DNA from: Oscheius onirici
Taxonomy: Eukaryota; Nematoda; Chromadorea; Rhabditida; Rhabditidae
Assembly (NCBI GenBank): GCA_932521025.1
Contig: OW051473.1
Coordinates: 1,550,001 to 1,614,000, forward strand
DNA length: 64,000 nucleotides
Direction of reading: 5' to 3'
Part shown: piece after piece, positions 10,400-20,767 of the stretch
Numbering within the stretch: the first letter of the stretch is position 1
Layout: the number at the start of each line of letters is the position of its first letter
Translations under genes and position numbers: made by a program
Notes under the pieces: generated by a model
Databases searched by the model: none
What the model was told of the DNA's origin: nothing
What the model saw: only the letters and a program-made list of their open reading frames with translations

Positions 10400-12735
10400 G
10401 ATATATTTATATTATATTTATTTCCAAATCGTAGAATTATCTATGTTGGACAATGACTCTATTCCACTGTTCACTTGAAGCAGTCCACCAGGGTATATCG
10501 AAGCATTTTTTGAGGAAGTCTCTCCATCTTGAAGGTGGTTGTCTTCTAGGACGTTTTCTGTCGTACGGGATCCAATTAGTCACGGCTCTTGCCCATCTAT
10601 CCGTTCCCATAGCTGTAATCTTCCGAGCCCAGTTGAGTTTTCGCCTATCAGCCACTGTAGTCCAGTCCTGTATTCTCGTAATATCCCTTATCTTTTGATT
10701 AGTCCATCGGTGAAACCTAGTAATACTGAGCATCCTTCGTTCCATTTTTCGCTGTACAATTCTGAGTTGTTCTCTATCCTGTTCGGACAGTGTCCATGTT
10801 TCACACCCATACGTGACTGCCGAAGTGATACAAGCGTTAAAAAGACGCCGTCTTTTTTCCATAGGAATTGTATTATCGGTGAGCCATTTTGAGTGCTGAC
10901 TCCAGGCTAACCAACCTCTTCTGATACTACGCTCTATCTCCTTGTGATGGTTTAGCGGGATTGAGACGGGCACACCCAGGTAGATTGTCTCATTTTGGAA
11001 AGAGAAAGCTTGCCCATTGACGTTGATTGGAGTTCTTGTTGTGGAGCAACTAGTGAGCAGAACCGTCTTTTTGTCGTTGATACGAAGTCCGACTGTTGAT
11101 GTTGCTTCAATCAGCTTTTTCAGCATTTTCTCCAATTCTGGACGGGTCTTTGCAACCAGCGTAACATCGTCGGCATATTCCAGACTTGTCAAATGTCGGC
11201 CGTCCACCTTCAATCCCTGCATTTCCCAGTCTATAGATCTCAGAATGCTTCGTAAGACACAGTTGAACAGGAGCGGCGAAAGTGTGTCTCCCTGTCTTAC
11301 TCCTTTTCGGAACTCGACTTTCACCTTCTCCTGATTCACGATGACATAGGTATTCGAAGATTCGTAGAGCCTCTGCAGCATCAGTACCAATTCCACGTCA
11401 ATCCCGGCAGATGTCAGAGTACTCCAAACTGCGTTCCATTCAATAGAGTCGAAAGCTTTACAGAAGTCCACAAATGCGAGATAAATCGGAATAGAGTACT
11501 CCGTGCATTTCTCTGCTACTTGCTTGATGGTATGAACGTGATCCATTGTTGAATATCCCTTTCGGAATCCACTTTGACTTGAATCCTCGAACTCTTCCAG
11601 CTTCTTCTCCATCCGTAGAAGAACAGCTTTGGTACACGTTTTGAGAACCGTCGACAGTAAGGATATCGGCCGGAAATTGCCCAGGTCTTCAGAACTTCCA
11701 CCTTTGTGCAGCAATTTCATCCAGGACTCACATAACTCGGTGGGTACGGCATCTCCTCGTGACAGCCCATTGAGGAGTGTTGCAACAGCTGGTGAGAGTT
11801 GTTCAGCGGCAAGGTTTAGCATATCAGGAAGTATATAATCCGGTCCGGGTGAATGTCCAACTTTCAAGGACTTCATTGCAAACTTGGCTTCATCTCTTGT
11901 GAAAGATGGAAATGGATCTGCCGATGGGACGATGTACGTAGGTATAGGGATTGAGCAGCGGTAGAGATTGTCATAGTACTCCTTGACCATGTGACATGTG
12001 TTAGACTGAGATATGGCTCCAGTGGCAGCGTCTCGCATTAATAGCATAGAGTTCACGTGAGTTATGCATCTTTTGGCCCGATTCGTCCCCTGTCCTCTCA
12101 TTACAGCATTTCGAATCTCCTTGTCCTTCTTTTGTTCAATATCACTGCGCAAACTATTCCTCGCCAAAGAACAAGCCTCTTTGTACGGTTGTGTCATAGA
12201 TGGATTTCCTTTGAATATATGTCGTCTTGCTAGTAGATCCTTTGTATGTTCGGAGAGCCAGGGGATCTTTGGTATCTGTTCCCAACAGTTCGACGAAGCA
12301 GTCTCAGTGTAGGCACGTATAACATTGTAGGAGTCAATAGCAGAGCTATCTTCTGTACTACCAGGCAGACCAAGGATATGAGCATTCCTGACGTATTCTT
12401 GTGGATTGAATCGTAGCTGCGGCCGATGCGGTCTTCTTTTCCTTTGTGTCTTTCCGTCCTTGATCTTGGCTACCAGAAGTCGATGATCAGAGTCGAAGAG
12501 AAATGAGTGATGAACAAAACAATTGTGTACTTTGACTCTTGTAGTCGTCATCATAAAATCGATCTGGTTGAACGTCTGACCATTGGGGCTCCTCCACGTC
12601 CATAACTTGCTTCTCTTTCGGGGGAACATCGTATTCCAAAGTTTCAAATTGTTCCTCATAGCCATTTCCGTCAATATGGTTCCTCGTTGATTGCCTTGAC
12701 CAGGAGAATAGCCGCCAACAGCAAATAGTCATGAT
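10395..12735 (-). mobile_element. Non-LTR retrotransposon (RTE-like LINE), 5' truncated
   Basis: A minus-strand element. It begins inside the apurinic endonuclease domain (GGYSPGQGNQRGT followed later by the SDHR motif) and continues without a stop through reverse transcriptase. RT motifs visible in order are FRPISLLSTVLK, SGFRKGYSTMDHV, AFVDFCKAFDSIEW, RQGDTLSPLLF and the catalytic LEYADDV. The C-terminal region with YGCETWTL and RWTNQKIRDI is typical of RTE-like elements. The upstream part of the endonuclease is missing, as expected from incomplete reverse transcription. The 3' end after the stop at 10437 is short and AT-rich. Insertion between the gene at 9.3-10.1 kb and the LEA-like gene is inferred from position. 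Confidence 0.9.
10437..12674 (-). CDS. LINE endonuclease (partial) and reverse transcriptase ORF
   Basis: An open frame of 745 codons from MTEMAMRNNLKLWNTMF to VIVQHR. Residues 1-80 are the end of an APE-type endonuclease with the SDHRLLVAKI motif, which supplies the last catalytic Asp and His. Reverse transcriptase occupies roughly residues 230-520 with polymerase Asp residues in VDFCKAFDS and YADDV. The remaining 200 residues are the conserved C-terminal extension. The first methionine is internal to the parent protein, because coding sequence continues upstream in the same frame to about 12725. No frameshift or stop breaks the RT part, so the insertion is fairly recent. Without an intact endonuclease it is not expected to move by itself. 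Confidence 0.9.
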   Translation of the reverse strand: MTEMAMRNNLKLWNTMFPRKRSKLWTWRSPNGQTFNQIDFMMTTTRVKVHNCFVHHSFLFDSDHRLLVAKIKDGKTQRKRRPHRPQLRFNPQEYVRNAHILGLPGSTEDSSAIDSYNVIRAYTETASSNCWEQIPKIPWLSEHTKDLLARRHIFKGNPSMTQPYKEACSLARNSLRSDIEQKKDKEIRNAVMRGQGTNRAKRCITHVNSMLLMRDAATGAISQSNTCHMVKEYYDNLYRCSIPIPTYIVPSADPFPSFTRDEAKFAMKSLKVGHSPGPDYILPDMLNLAAEQLSPAVATLLNGLSRGDAVPTELCESWMKLLHKGGSSEDLGNFRPISLLSTVLKTCTKAVLLRMEKKLEEFEDSSQSGFRKGYSTMDHVHTIKQVAEKCTEYSIPIYLAFVDFCKAFDSIEWNAVWSTLTSAGIDVELVLMLQRLYESSNTYVIVNQEKVKVEFRKGVRQGDTLSPLLFNCVLRSILRSIDWEMQGLKVDGRHLTSLEYADDVTLVAKTRPELEKMLKKLIEATSTVGLRINDKKTVLLTSCSTTRTPINVNGQAFSFQNETIYLGVPVSIPLNHHKEIERSIRRGWLAWSQHSKWLTDNTIPMEKRRRLFNACITSAVTYGCETWTLSEQDREQLRIVQRKMERRMLSITRFHRWTNQKIRDITRIQDWTTVADRRKLNWARKITAMGTDRWARAVTNWIPYDRKRPRRQPPSRWRDFLKKCFDIPWWTASSEQWNRVIVQHR

Positions 12736-13400
12736 AAGTTAAGTTTTGTCAACGGATTAGTCGATTTCGATGGGAATCTCGAACTTGGACAGAACTTATT
12801 TCGTACTTCTGAGTGCCGCAGACGCTAGGGCGGCTGCCGTAGAAGCCGGCTGGTAATTTTTGCAACAGCATGCTGATGCAGCCTTTCCTTCCATTCAGTG
12901 CAATAAAGTAGCAGACGAGAAAAGCAAAAAAATGTTTTTCTGTATATGTAAAATGTCTGTATCAGACGACTATGGTACAAGTGTCGTATTGATGTCTGAA
13001 GAGGTCGAACATAGCTGGTTGACCCCAGAACGACGCAAAGATTTCAATCCACCTCTCGGAATCGGACGGAAGAAGATCTGTGGAGATCTTAATGGAAAAT
13101 GCCTGTAAACAATAGTATCTTGCTTAAGGTTTTGAGATAGTCAGATGAACAACAAATGTTTCCTTTCTTCTTTTGATACTTTGACCCTCACATCATCGGA
13201 CGAACGTGTGATCTCCGTCCCATACTGTTGATTCGTCGCTGTTTTTGGAGTGCATCTGTGAAAAACAAGACCGCCCTACTTGCCCGCGACTGTTTGTCAC
13301 ACGTGTACTCTGTGGCAGTAAACACGAAAATAGTTGGGAAATGGTATATAAGGATGCCGAGAAACTCACTGCCAAGCAGATTCGCTTAATCAACTACTCA
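12736..13400. other. Intergenic, promoter side of the LEA-like gene
   Basis: No gene is recognised. An 82-codon plus-strand frame at 12860-13108 has no supporting motif. A TATA box lies at the right end (13345). Confidence 0.4.
13345..13352 (+). promoter_or_regulatory. TATA box of the LEA-like gene
   Basis: TATATAAG lies 63 bases before the ATG at 13408, and about 30 bases upstream of the probable transcription start. A CACGTG-type E-box like sequence (cacacgtgta) lies further upstream near 13299. Confidence 0.6.
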
Positions 13401-13407
13401 ACTAAAC

Positions 13408-13803
13408 ATGTCTGATGTGAGTCTTTTTCTCTTTTCAGATTGCAAAACTGACCTATTATCTTTTCACCATCTTGAATTTGATATTCACCTAGCCATGAAA
13501 ACCGTTAAGAAGTCCATCACTCATAGATGTTTTTAGAAGGGATATTTCGAACAAGCCAAAGAGAAGGCCGGCGACATGGCCGAAAGCGTGAAGGATACTG
13601 CCTCTCGTGCTTACGATAAGGTTACCGGTAACCGCACTGAAGACAGGGCTGCCGACAAGGTCAAGGGAGCCGCTGATACTTGTGCCGAGAAGGTAGGATT
13701 CGAAGACTTGGCTCTTCCAAATTGTGATTTTTAGGCTGGCCAGACCCGTGACTACATGGCCGACAAGAGTCGTGATGCTGCTCGCACCCTCGAGGGACAC
13801 TAA
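13408..13803 (+). CDS. Small hydrophilic LEA-like protein, about 75 aa
   Basis: Three exons (13408-13416, 13537-13692, 13735-13803) encode MSDKGYFEQAKEKAGDMAE, then repeated Ala/Lys/Asp-rich 11-residue-like units (SVKDTASRAYDKV, RAADKVKGAADTC, YMADKSRDAARTL) ending LEGH. The composition, lack of large hydrophobic residues and periodic AxDKxxDAA motifs fit group-3 LEA-type amphipathic helices, which in nematodes protect against desiccation and other stress. Codon use is strongly biased to C-ending codons, so it is probably highly expressed. The first exon is only three codons, preceded by a TATA box, and AATAAA lies at 13862. The LEA assignment rests on composition and could also be a small apolipoprotein-like helix protein. 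Confidence 0.7.
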
Positions 13804-15160
13804 ACGTCTTGAGCTCCGATGTAATCATACCGATTGTACCTAGAACACTGAACAAAAACCCAATAAACTGTACAATGAGAAAACAAGCCAATTGATTCAC
13901 AAAACATGATAACAGAACATCAAGCATCGTTTACAGAGAAAAATTAGTGCAGACAGTATCGCATAAAATTGGGTCGGACCACCTACCAGCGATGAATGAA
14001 ACTGCGACTGCATCGCAAAAAAACTCAATTTCCTGAAAAACTTGAGTTGTAACCAGTAGCGTGGTCTCGGGCTTTCACCCGGAAAATCGGTTCTCGGCAC
14101 AGGTGCCGGGCAAGAAGGGACCTGGATGAGATCGATTCTGTACGAAGAATCGCTTCGTACTCGAATAGACCATGTGTTTTATCTAACGAGTTCGACAACA
14201 ACAAATGTGAGAGAGAAAGAAAAGCTAGGAATAAATTCTAGAACAAAAGAGAGAAAATAATAAACTCTAACCAAATCTCTCGAAAAAGGGATTCGAAACG
14301 TGGGGGCGAAGAAATTGGCGTGACAACGAAAATGGGCGGGGGACGCAATTACGTATTGGGTACACCGCAACCGATAAAGAATGGTTTAAAGGAGGGGAAA
14401 CGAATTGGGCGACGCAGGTAAGTGAAGAATAAGAAAATACCGATGATGTGCGGTCTTCTAGTCGTTACAAACCGAAATTCCCAAAAATTTGCATCTTCAA
14501 AAGTTGCACCTTTTCGAAAAACAGTATGCATCATCCGTTTCCAGAGGTCTAACTGACATTGTATAAAGATGATGTTTGCCGCAATATATTTCTGTTTGAA
14601 AGATACAGATTATTGGTCTCTTCGTAGTTCATATCTTCTAGGTTAGCCTTCTATTTTCTGCAGTTTGGAAAACGTGGCGAAAAGAACAGAATCAGAGACA
14701 TTGACAGTAAAATCCAGAATAAAATGACCCTTTACAGTGTGGAAACCAAAACTCTTGCGCTGGATAAGCCACTCTCCAGCAGTGGTCTCGATTGTGGTTG
14801 AAATGGAAATTGTGACCCGAAACAATCAAAATGCAAAAATCAATCATAGGTTAACGAACATCAACGAGTACTGAACATCGTCAAAGGAAATAAGAGAAGT
14901 TGTTGGTAGCTGATGCAATAAAAAGCGATTGCCCAAAAGTACAACTCAGTGCCAAAGTTTTTGCTTTTCTCGAGCCCACGCTACACGCGAAGCTGATTCA
15001 ACTTGGAAGAACAAATCAAAAGCCCCGGATGCTCATACAGTTTTGATAAACATTCAAAAAACCATGAAATGAAAAGAACAACGGGGATGTAACCACAAAA
15101 CTTGCCATTGGAATTTGGCCAAACAGTAACCCAAATATTCTGAGCACAGTGAGAGAACAT
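13804..15160. other. Intergenic, no gene recognised
   Basis: Apart from the 3' UTR of the LEA-like gene, nothing recognisable was found. Several short frames on the minus strand have no motifs or splice support. Confidence 0.45.
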
Positions 15161-15165
15161 GCGAC

Positions 15166-15250
15166 GACCGGCTCCGGAAGACCGAACTGAGTCTCATACC
15201 GTTATATTATATTGGTAAGAGACTAAAAACAGCCGTCTAGAGAACCAGTC
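15166..15250 (+). repeat. Hairpin repeat H1
   Basis: Begins GACCGGCTCCGGAAG and ends GAGAACCAGTC. The central arms AGTCTC and GAGACT are exact complements around a loop rich in A and T. It is followed by a shared tail (tttggaacagttgagggtgc). Confidence 0.7.
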
Positions 15251-15422
15251 TTTGGAACAGTTGAGGGTGCTAGGCTAATAATGCACACCGATAGGGACCT
15301 AATATATAAACGATCGTATTTCTAAAAACTATTATTAGTTATCTGCAAGATACTACAGATGGTCTCAGATCTGATAGAAGCAGGAGACATTGATCGCATT
15401 TATGAACCAGGGGACATTGAAC

Positions 15423-15503
15423 GACCGGCTCCAGAAGTCAAAACCATGTTGTATGCCGTTATATATTGGCATACAACGAGGTTCTGTCTTCTGGGAACAA
15501 GTC
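15423..15503 (+). repeat. Hairpin repeat H2
   Basis: Same outer arms as the other copies (GACCGGCTCCAGAAG, TTCTGGGAACAAGTC). The inner stem here is TTGTATGCC with GGCATACAA, a different sequence from the neighbours but perfectly paired. It is preceded by ggggacattgaac. Confidence 0.75.
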
Positions 15504-15553
15504 AATTGTAAGAGCACAAGACAAGGATGTGCTCTTGCACGGGGGCAGTGAAC

Positions 15554-16290
15554 GACCGGCACCAGAAGGCTGAACCAAACCGCAGCTCTTGAATAGGTAG
15601 CAGGAAGCGCTGGACAGAAGACGAGAGGTGCTCAGTTGCGCGGCTGTCTCTTCGCATCACTGCGAACCAATCGAAAGCGGTAGCCGCCCATCCCTTCGAA
15701 CATTCCAGGCTACCGGCTTCCGTATTGCCCCTGAACACCTCGAACGGCTAGCTCCCAAAAACAAAGCCAAAGCATGTGGTTGAAGATCTTATCGGAGCGC
15801 CGCAAAGAGGTCTCAAGTTACTCAGGTTGCGTATAAACAAGCGAAGGAAGCTGGATGAAAACGTAATTCTTTTGATTAGGTCGAAAATGGACTTCTTTCC
15901 AGAGAATATTCCTTAATGTTTAGTTTAAAATGGGCTGTTTCAAATTACGGTTACTGTACGCTTCGCATCCTCGCTCCCATGAGACTCAGCGCGTGAGCAA
16001 CTCTTTGTTTCGCGAGTGACAAGTCTGTTCCCACAGTTTGAAAAAGAGCGGCAAAAAGCACGCGCTCGCGCTCCGTTGTTACCTGAAACGTAAAGAGTAG
16101 CTCGGCCGGACCATGAACGGGAGAGAAACTATCCGAAATTCAAATAGCATGCATGAAGAGCAGAAGCACTACCAACATCATCCTACTTTCAAAGTATTCT
16201 TATTGTAACTTCTAAAAATATTGAAATCCGCGCATTCTTTGAAAGCACCAGAGCTGGGATGTAAATTAACAAAAAATGCTAACTGTCACC
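15554..16290 (+). repeat. Long module, copy a (with left hairpin arm)
   Basis: A left hairpin arm at 15554 runs directly into a 700-base module starting gcagctcttgaataggtagc. The module carries a CCAAT sequence within gcgaaccaatcgaaag, then gagactcagcgcgtgagc, and a strongly conserved 150-base block (15980-16135) before the ending gaaagcaccagagctggg. It is one of four copies. Confidence 0.75.
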
Positions 16291-16399
16291 ATCCAGATTA
16301 ATGACCATTTTTATAAAGTTTGAAATGCGGAGAAGTCTTGAAAATTAGTCAATTGTGAGAGCATAATACAGGAATGTGCGCACACCCGGGGCATTGAGC

Positions 16400-16481
16400 G
16401 ACCGGCTCCAGAAGGCCGAACTAAGTGTCATACCGTTCTATTTTGGTATGAAACGAGGATCGTCCGTCTGGAAGACAAGTC
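16400..16481 (+). repeat. Hairpin repeat H4
   Basis: Outer arms GACCGGCTCCAGAAGGC and CCGTCTGGAAGACAAGTC enclose TCATACC and GGTATGA, separated by a short T-rich loop. Confidence 0.75.
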
Positions 16482-16754
16482 AAAGTTGACGGCATTTGGG
16501 AGGAGTATGCCGTAATACTTACAAGGCCGTGTCTCTTGGAGTATATGCGCTTTATCCAAATGACACTGCAGCTATTCAGCCATGCTGTGAATATCTATGA
16601 TGTGATTCAAATTCCGAACAAACATCACGGAAAATGGAACTGTAAAAAGAAGCACCTATGTGCTGTTTCAACACTTAGTTTGAGGGTGATCGGAGAGAGT
16701 ATGGCCGAATGCTGCAAAAACAAATTAACTCTCAACTCACCATGACCGTGGCCA

Positions 16755-17365
16755 AAGCTCTTGAATAGGTAGCAGGAAGCACTGGCCAGAAAACGAGAGC
16801 GCGCAGTTGCGCGGCTGTCGCTCCGCCTCTCTGCGAACCAATCGAAAGAGGGCGCCGCCCATCCCTTCGGGAATTCCAAGCAAACGGCTACCGTATTCCT
16901 TGTAAACATTTCAAACGTGCTGCTAGCGCCGAAATCAAAGGTGAAACATGTGGTTAGAGATCTTATCAAAACAGCCGTCATGAAGGTCTCACGTTGCGGA
17001 GTCTTCTTATAAACAACGAGAGGCAAGATGGACAAAGCCGCTGGAACAATAGGACACACGGTATTTGTACACAACATCCTTTCTCAGTTACAGTCCGATT
17101 TGCGCAACCATTTTCACACGCGATTCAGCTTGTGGACCAGTCTTTGTTACATGAGTGACAGCTCTGTTCCCACAGTTTGAACAAGAGCGGCAAAAACCAC
17201 GCTCACGCGCCCTATTCGAACCCGAAAAGTATACGGTGGACCGTCCTGAACATAAACCATCTAAGTTATCAAGTTACTTGCGCACACATGGAGATTAGAC
17301 GCATTACCAACATTATCCAAGCATTCTTTCTTTGGACCATTTTTCAAAAGTTTAAAATGCGCGCG
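16755..17365 (+). repeat. Long module, copy b
   Basis: Starts agctcttgaataggtagc and follows the same order as copy a, with gcgaaccaatcgaaagaggg and then the conserved tail with ctgttcccacagtttgaa. It is more diverged than copies a and c. Confidence 0.7.
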
Positions 17366-17653
17366 CGATTCTCCGAAGTAGTCAACAAGATGACAATATT
17401 CTCAACCTCTATGGTTGTGTTTTCGTGCTGTTTACAGTTTACTGATTGTTTTGATCAGAATTGTAAACAGCTGCAAGTTGAGCAGTCATTGACAGCCAGC
17501 GGAACGGGGAATACCTCTTAGATAAGCAATTGTTTTAAGTTCTCCTTGTTGGTAGATTCTAAGGCACACTACTGGACTTCATGGACGGAATTCGGCATCT
17601 CCACCTGACGACATTGCGAGAGGACATTGTATCACAACTAGGGGACATTGAAA

Positions 17654-17727
17654 GACCGGCTTCAGAAGGCCGTCCCAAACTTCAGACCGATATATGAAGC
17701 AAGGACAAACCGTCTGGAACGCAAGTC
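17654..17727 (+). repeat. Hairpin repeat H5
   Basis: Outer arms GACCGGCTTCAGAAGG and CCGTCTGGAACGCAAGTC. The inner stem is CTTCA with TGAAG, again a different but paired sequence. Confidence 0.65.
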
Positions 17728-17916
17728 AACGTTGAGGGTAATTGGCAGGGCATTTCTGATAACAACCAGGGAGCAATAAATGACAAGGAACAACCTTCTG
17801 GAAAACCAGTCTATGGTACATTGAGGGTGCACGTCAATGCTCACCAATAGGGACCTAATAACTATACGATCGTAGCTCAGAAATATTATTTCTTACCTGA
17901 ACCAGGGAAATTGAGC

Positions 17917-17998
17917 GACCGGCTCCAGAAGGCAGAACCAAGCATCATACCGATATATTTTGGTATGAGACAAGGATCAGCCGTCTGGAAAGCAAGTC
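17917..17998 (+). repeat. Hairpin repeat H6
   Basis: Inner stem ATCATACC with GGTATGAGA; outer arms as in H4. Preceded by the shared leader ending attgagc. Confidence 0.7.
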
Positions 17999-18128
17999 AA
18001 AATTAAGCACAGGTAGATAATAGCCCATAGGTTGGGAAGATCGTTTGCAACATGGTCTGGCAGTTCAGCCATTATTTTCAGGTCCGATAACATATCAAAA
18101 TTTCTGATCATATCAGGGGACATTGAAC

Positions 18129-18210
18129 GACCGGCTCCAGACGACAAATACAGTTGCATAACCGTTCTATACAGGTGAGACAAAAGGATCAGCCGTCTGG
18201 AAACTGAGTC
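18129..18210 (+). repeat. Hairpin repeat H7
   Basis: CCAGACG pairs exactly with CGTCTGG in the outer stem, where other copies have CCAGAAGGC with a compensated partner. The inner stem is weaker than in H2 and H4. Confidence 0.65.
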
Positions 18211-18542
18211 TTCGGTACTAGGCATCTGCAGGATAGCACTATGTTGAGACCACATCTCTAAAACCGAGCACGATACTCTACTGATTTAAGTCATTTTAAA
18301 TCGAATGACGACAAGCAAGAGTGTCCTTTCGGATTAAGCGCAATATCGGCTGGAAGAAATTGATACATCTTGAAGATAGGATCCCAAAGCAAAGCATTTA
18401 TGTGCTCAGAATATCTGCTGGACAGGTACATTTGCCTCATTGTTGAATTTGTTTGAGAAAAGCAAAACAGAAGCATAACCCCCACCTTTTTGACTCTCCG
18501 AGTAACGCAAAAGCAAAACAGTCCGAAATCAACTTTGATGAT

Positions 18543-19262
18543 GACCGCAGCTCTTGAATAGGTAGCAGGAAGCACTGGACACAAAATGGGAGCGCGCAGT
18601 GGCGCGGCTGTTGCTCCGCCCCTCTGCGAACCAATAGAAAGAGAGTGCCACCCGTCCTCTCAAACATTCCAGGTAGCCGTCTACCGTATTTCCCATTGAC
18701 AAATGTGACATCTATGTACCCAAAAAATCTACCCGCAGATAGAAAAGTCATAGTCATATGGTTAGGGATCTTATCGAGCGAACCGCAAAGAGGTTTCAAG
18801 TTACACAGATTAGGTATAAACACGGGAAGCAAGTTGGTAGGAAAAGTACTGCTTTTGATTCTGTCGAAAATGGACTTCTTTTCAATAACAATTTCTTCAT
18901 GTTCAGTTGAAAATGGGCTGTTTCAAACTACGGTTACTGTACGATTTGCGCATCCTTGTTTCCATGAGACTCAGCGCGTGAGCAACTCTTTGTTTCGCGA
19001 GTGACAGGTCTGTTCCCACAGTTTGAAAAAGAGCGGCAAAAAGCACGCGCTCGCGCTCCGTTGTTACCTGAAACGTAAAGAGTAGCTCGGCCGGACCATG
19101 AACGGGAGAGAAACTATCCAAGATTCGAATTGCGTGTGCACTCATGGAGAACAGAAGCACTGTTCAAAAATATTGTTGTAGAAACTTTTTAAAATATTCG
19201 AATCTTTTCTTTTGAAAGCGCCAGACGTGGGCTGTAAATTGACCATCAGCATTAACTGTCAC
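18543..19262 (+). repeat. Long module, copy c
   Basis: Order of blocks as in copy a. The stretch 18965-19120 is almost identical to 15980-16135, suggesting recent duplication or gene conversion between copies a and c. Confidence 0.75.
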
Positions 19263-19315
19263 AAGCCGTCAATTTTGACTAGGGCAGGAATGTGCTCATA
19301 GGAGGGGCATTGAAC

Positions 19316-19398
19316 GACCGGTACCAGAAGGCTGTTACCCGTTGCCAAACCGTTCTATACTGGATTGACACAAGGCACAGCCTTCTGGAGAACGACTC
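19316..19398 (+). repeat. Hairpin repeat H8
   Basis: CCAGAAGGCTGT pairs over 12 bases with ACAGCCTTCTGG without a mismatch. It is preceded by the shared ggggcattgaac leader. Confidence 0.7.
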
Positions 19399-19404
19399 TT
19401 TGGT

Positions 19405-20141
19405 ATTGGCGATGGGTAGCAGGAAGAACTGAACAGAAATCGTGGTGCGCAGTAGCGCGGCTGTCGCTCCGCCTCTCTGCGAGCCAATAAAAAGAGAGCG
19501 CCGCCCATCCACTCGAATATTCCAGGCAACCGTCTACCGTATTCCTCATAGACAATTGCGATGTGCGACCTAAAAAGCCTACCGAGCAGATAGAAAAGGC
19601 AGAGCCATATGGTTAGAGATCTTATCGAAACAGCGGCAAAAAGATCTCAAGTTACACTGATTGGATATAAACACGGAAAACGAAATGGTCTGAAAGTAAT
19701 ACTTTTAATAAAGTAATACGATTTGGTCAGAAACGGTCTCTTTGGTGAAACGATTCCGTTGTATTCAGTTGAAAGTTAGCTACCACACGTAAGGGTTACG
19801 ATACGGTGTGCGAGCCCGCTTCACACGCAATTCAATCGCGTCTTTCAGGTTTTATGAGTGACAGCTCTGTTCCAATGGTTTGAACAAGGTAGACAAAAAC
19901 CCCGTTCCTGCGCTCCGCTGATACCTCAAGCGCACAAACTGTCCGGCCGAGCAATAAACCACGCAAGACTACCTGAGGCTGTGAAATCGCGTGTGGTCAT
20001 CATGAGAAGTCACTTTTCGCAATAGCAGAATATCCCTGTTGCAGCTGTAGTAAATTTACTCGTAAAATTCGAACTTTTGAACGCAAATTTTGAAAGCGTC
20101 AGACATGAGCTGTAAATCAGTCATCAAGGATAACTGTCACT
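19405..20141 (+). repeat. Long module, copy d
   Basis: Starts gcgatgggtagcaggaag, has gcgagccaataaaaagag and ends gaaagcgtcagacatgagc. The most diverged of the four copies. A lone right hairpin arm follows at about 20487-20518. Confidence 0.65.
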
Positions 20142-20767
20142 AAGCGCACCCAGATAAAGGGTTATTTATCAGTTGTTTCAAAGTCGCGCGACTCTGTGAA
20201 GAAGTAAACACTTTGACGGGATGTTTCAAATTGCTGTCTGAAGATTATAACTTTTCACTAAACCTAGGGAAGCGGGTGATTTGAGCGGGCTTAGGATTTC
20301 AGCCGATAGTAAATGCTTAGGATTTCAGCCGGCAGTAAATAACTTAAGAACTAGGCAAGCCGTTCTAATAGTCAAAAATTTTGTATTTTTTTGAGTAGCT
20401 GTAATGGCTCCTATGATTATTGACCAAAAGGACATGTAGTGACAACAACGGAACGCGGAGTGGCACACCGTTTGATATTTGTGTATGTGGACAGCCGGCC
20501 GGAGAGCGAGTCTTCGGTTCAGTTGAGGGCGCTGGCACTGTCTTTGCGGAATCGATTGAAGGTGCGCAGGGCCCGATCAAGCTGCGCTAGTTCGTAATTG
20601 GGGAAACAAACTGGAAAGAAAAACTCCAAACCTTTGTGATATCTACTTTGAATGCAAGAGACACGTTTGCCCTGGATTTTCAAAGATGCTTCTAAAAGTG
20701 TCCTAAAGCTGATTAAGCAGGAAATGACGGATGAAGCTTTATCATTCACTCACAGCGAGGTTGGTTT

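Noticed and set aside
10453-12312. Several plus-strand frames inside the LINE
   Set aside because: They are shadows of the open reverse transcriptase frame and have no motif of their own.
12860-13108. 82-codon plus-strand frame next to the LINE
   Set aside because: It has no splice support, no codon bias and no recognisable motif.
16625-19512. Minus-strand frames of up to 150 codons inside the repeat array
   Set aside because: They arise from the repeated modules, recur in different frames in each copy, and have no conserved protein motif.
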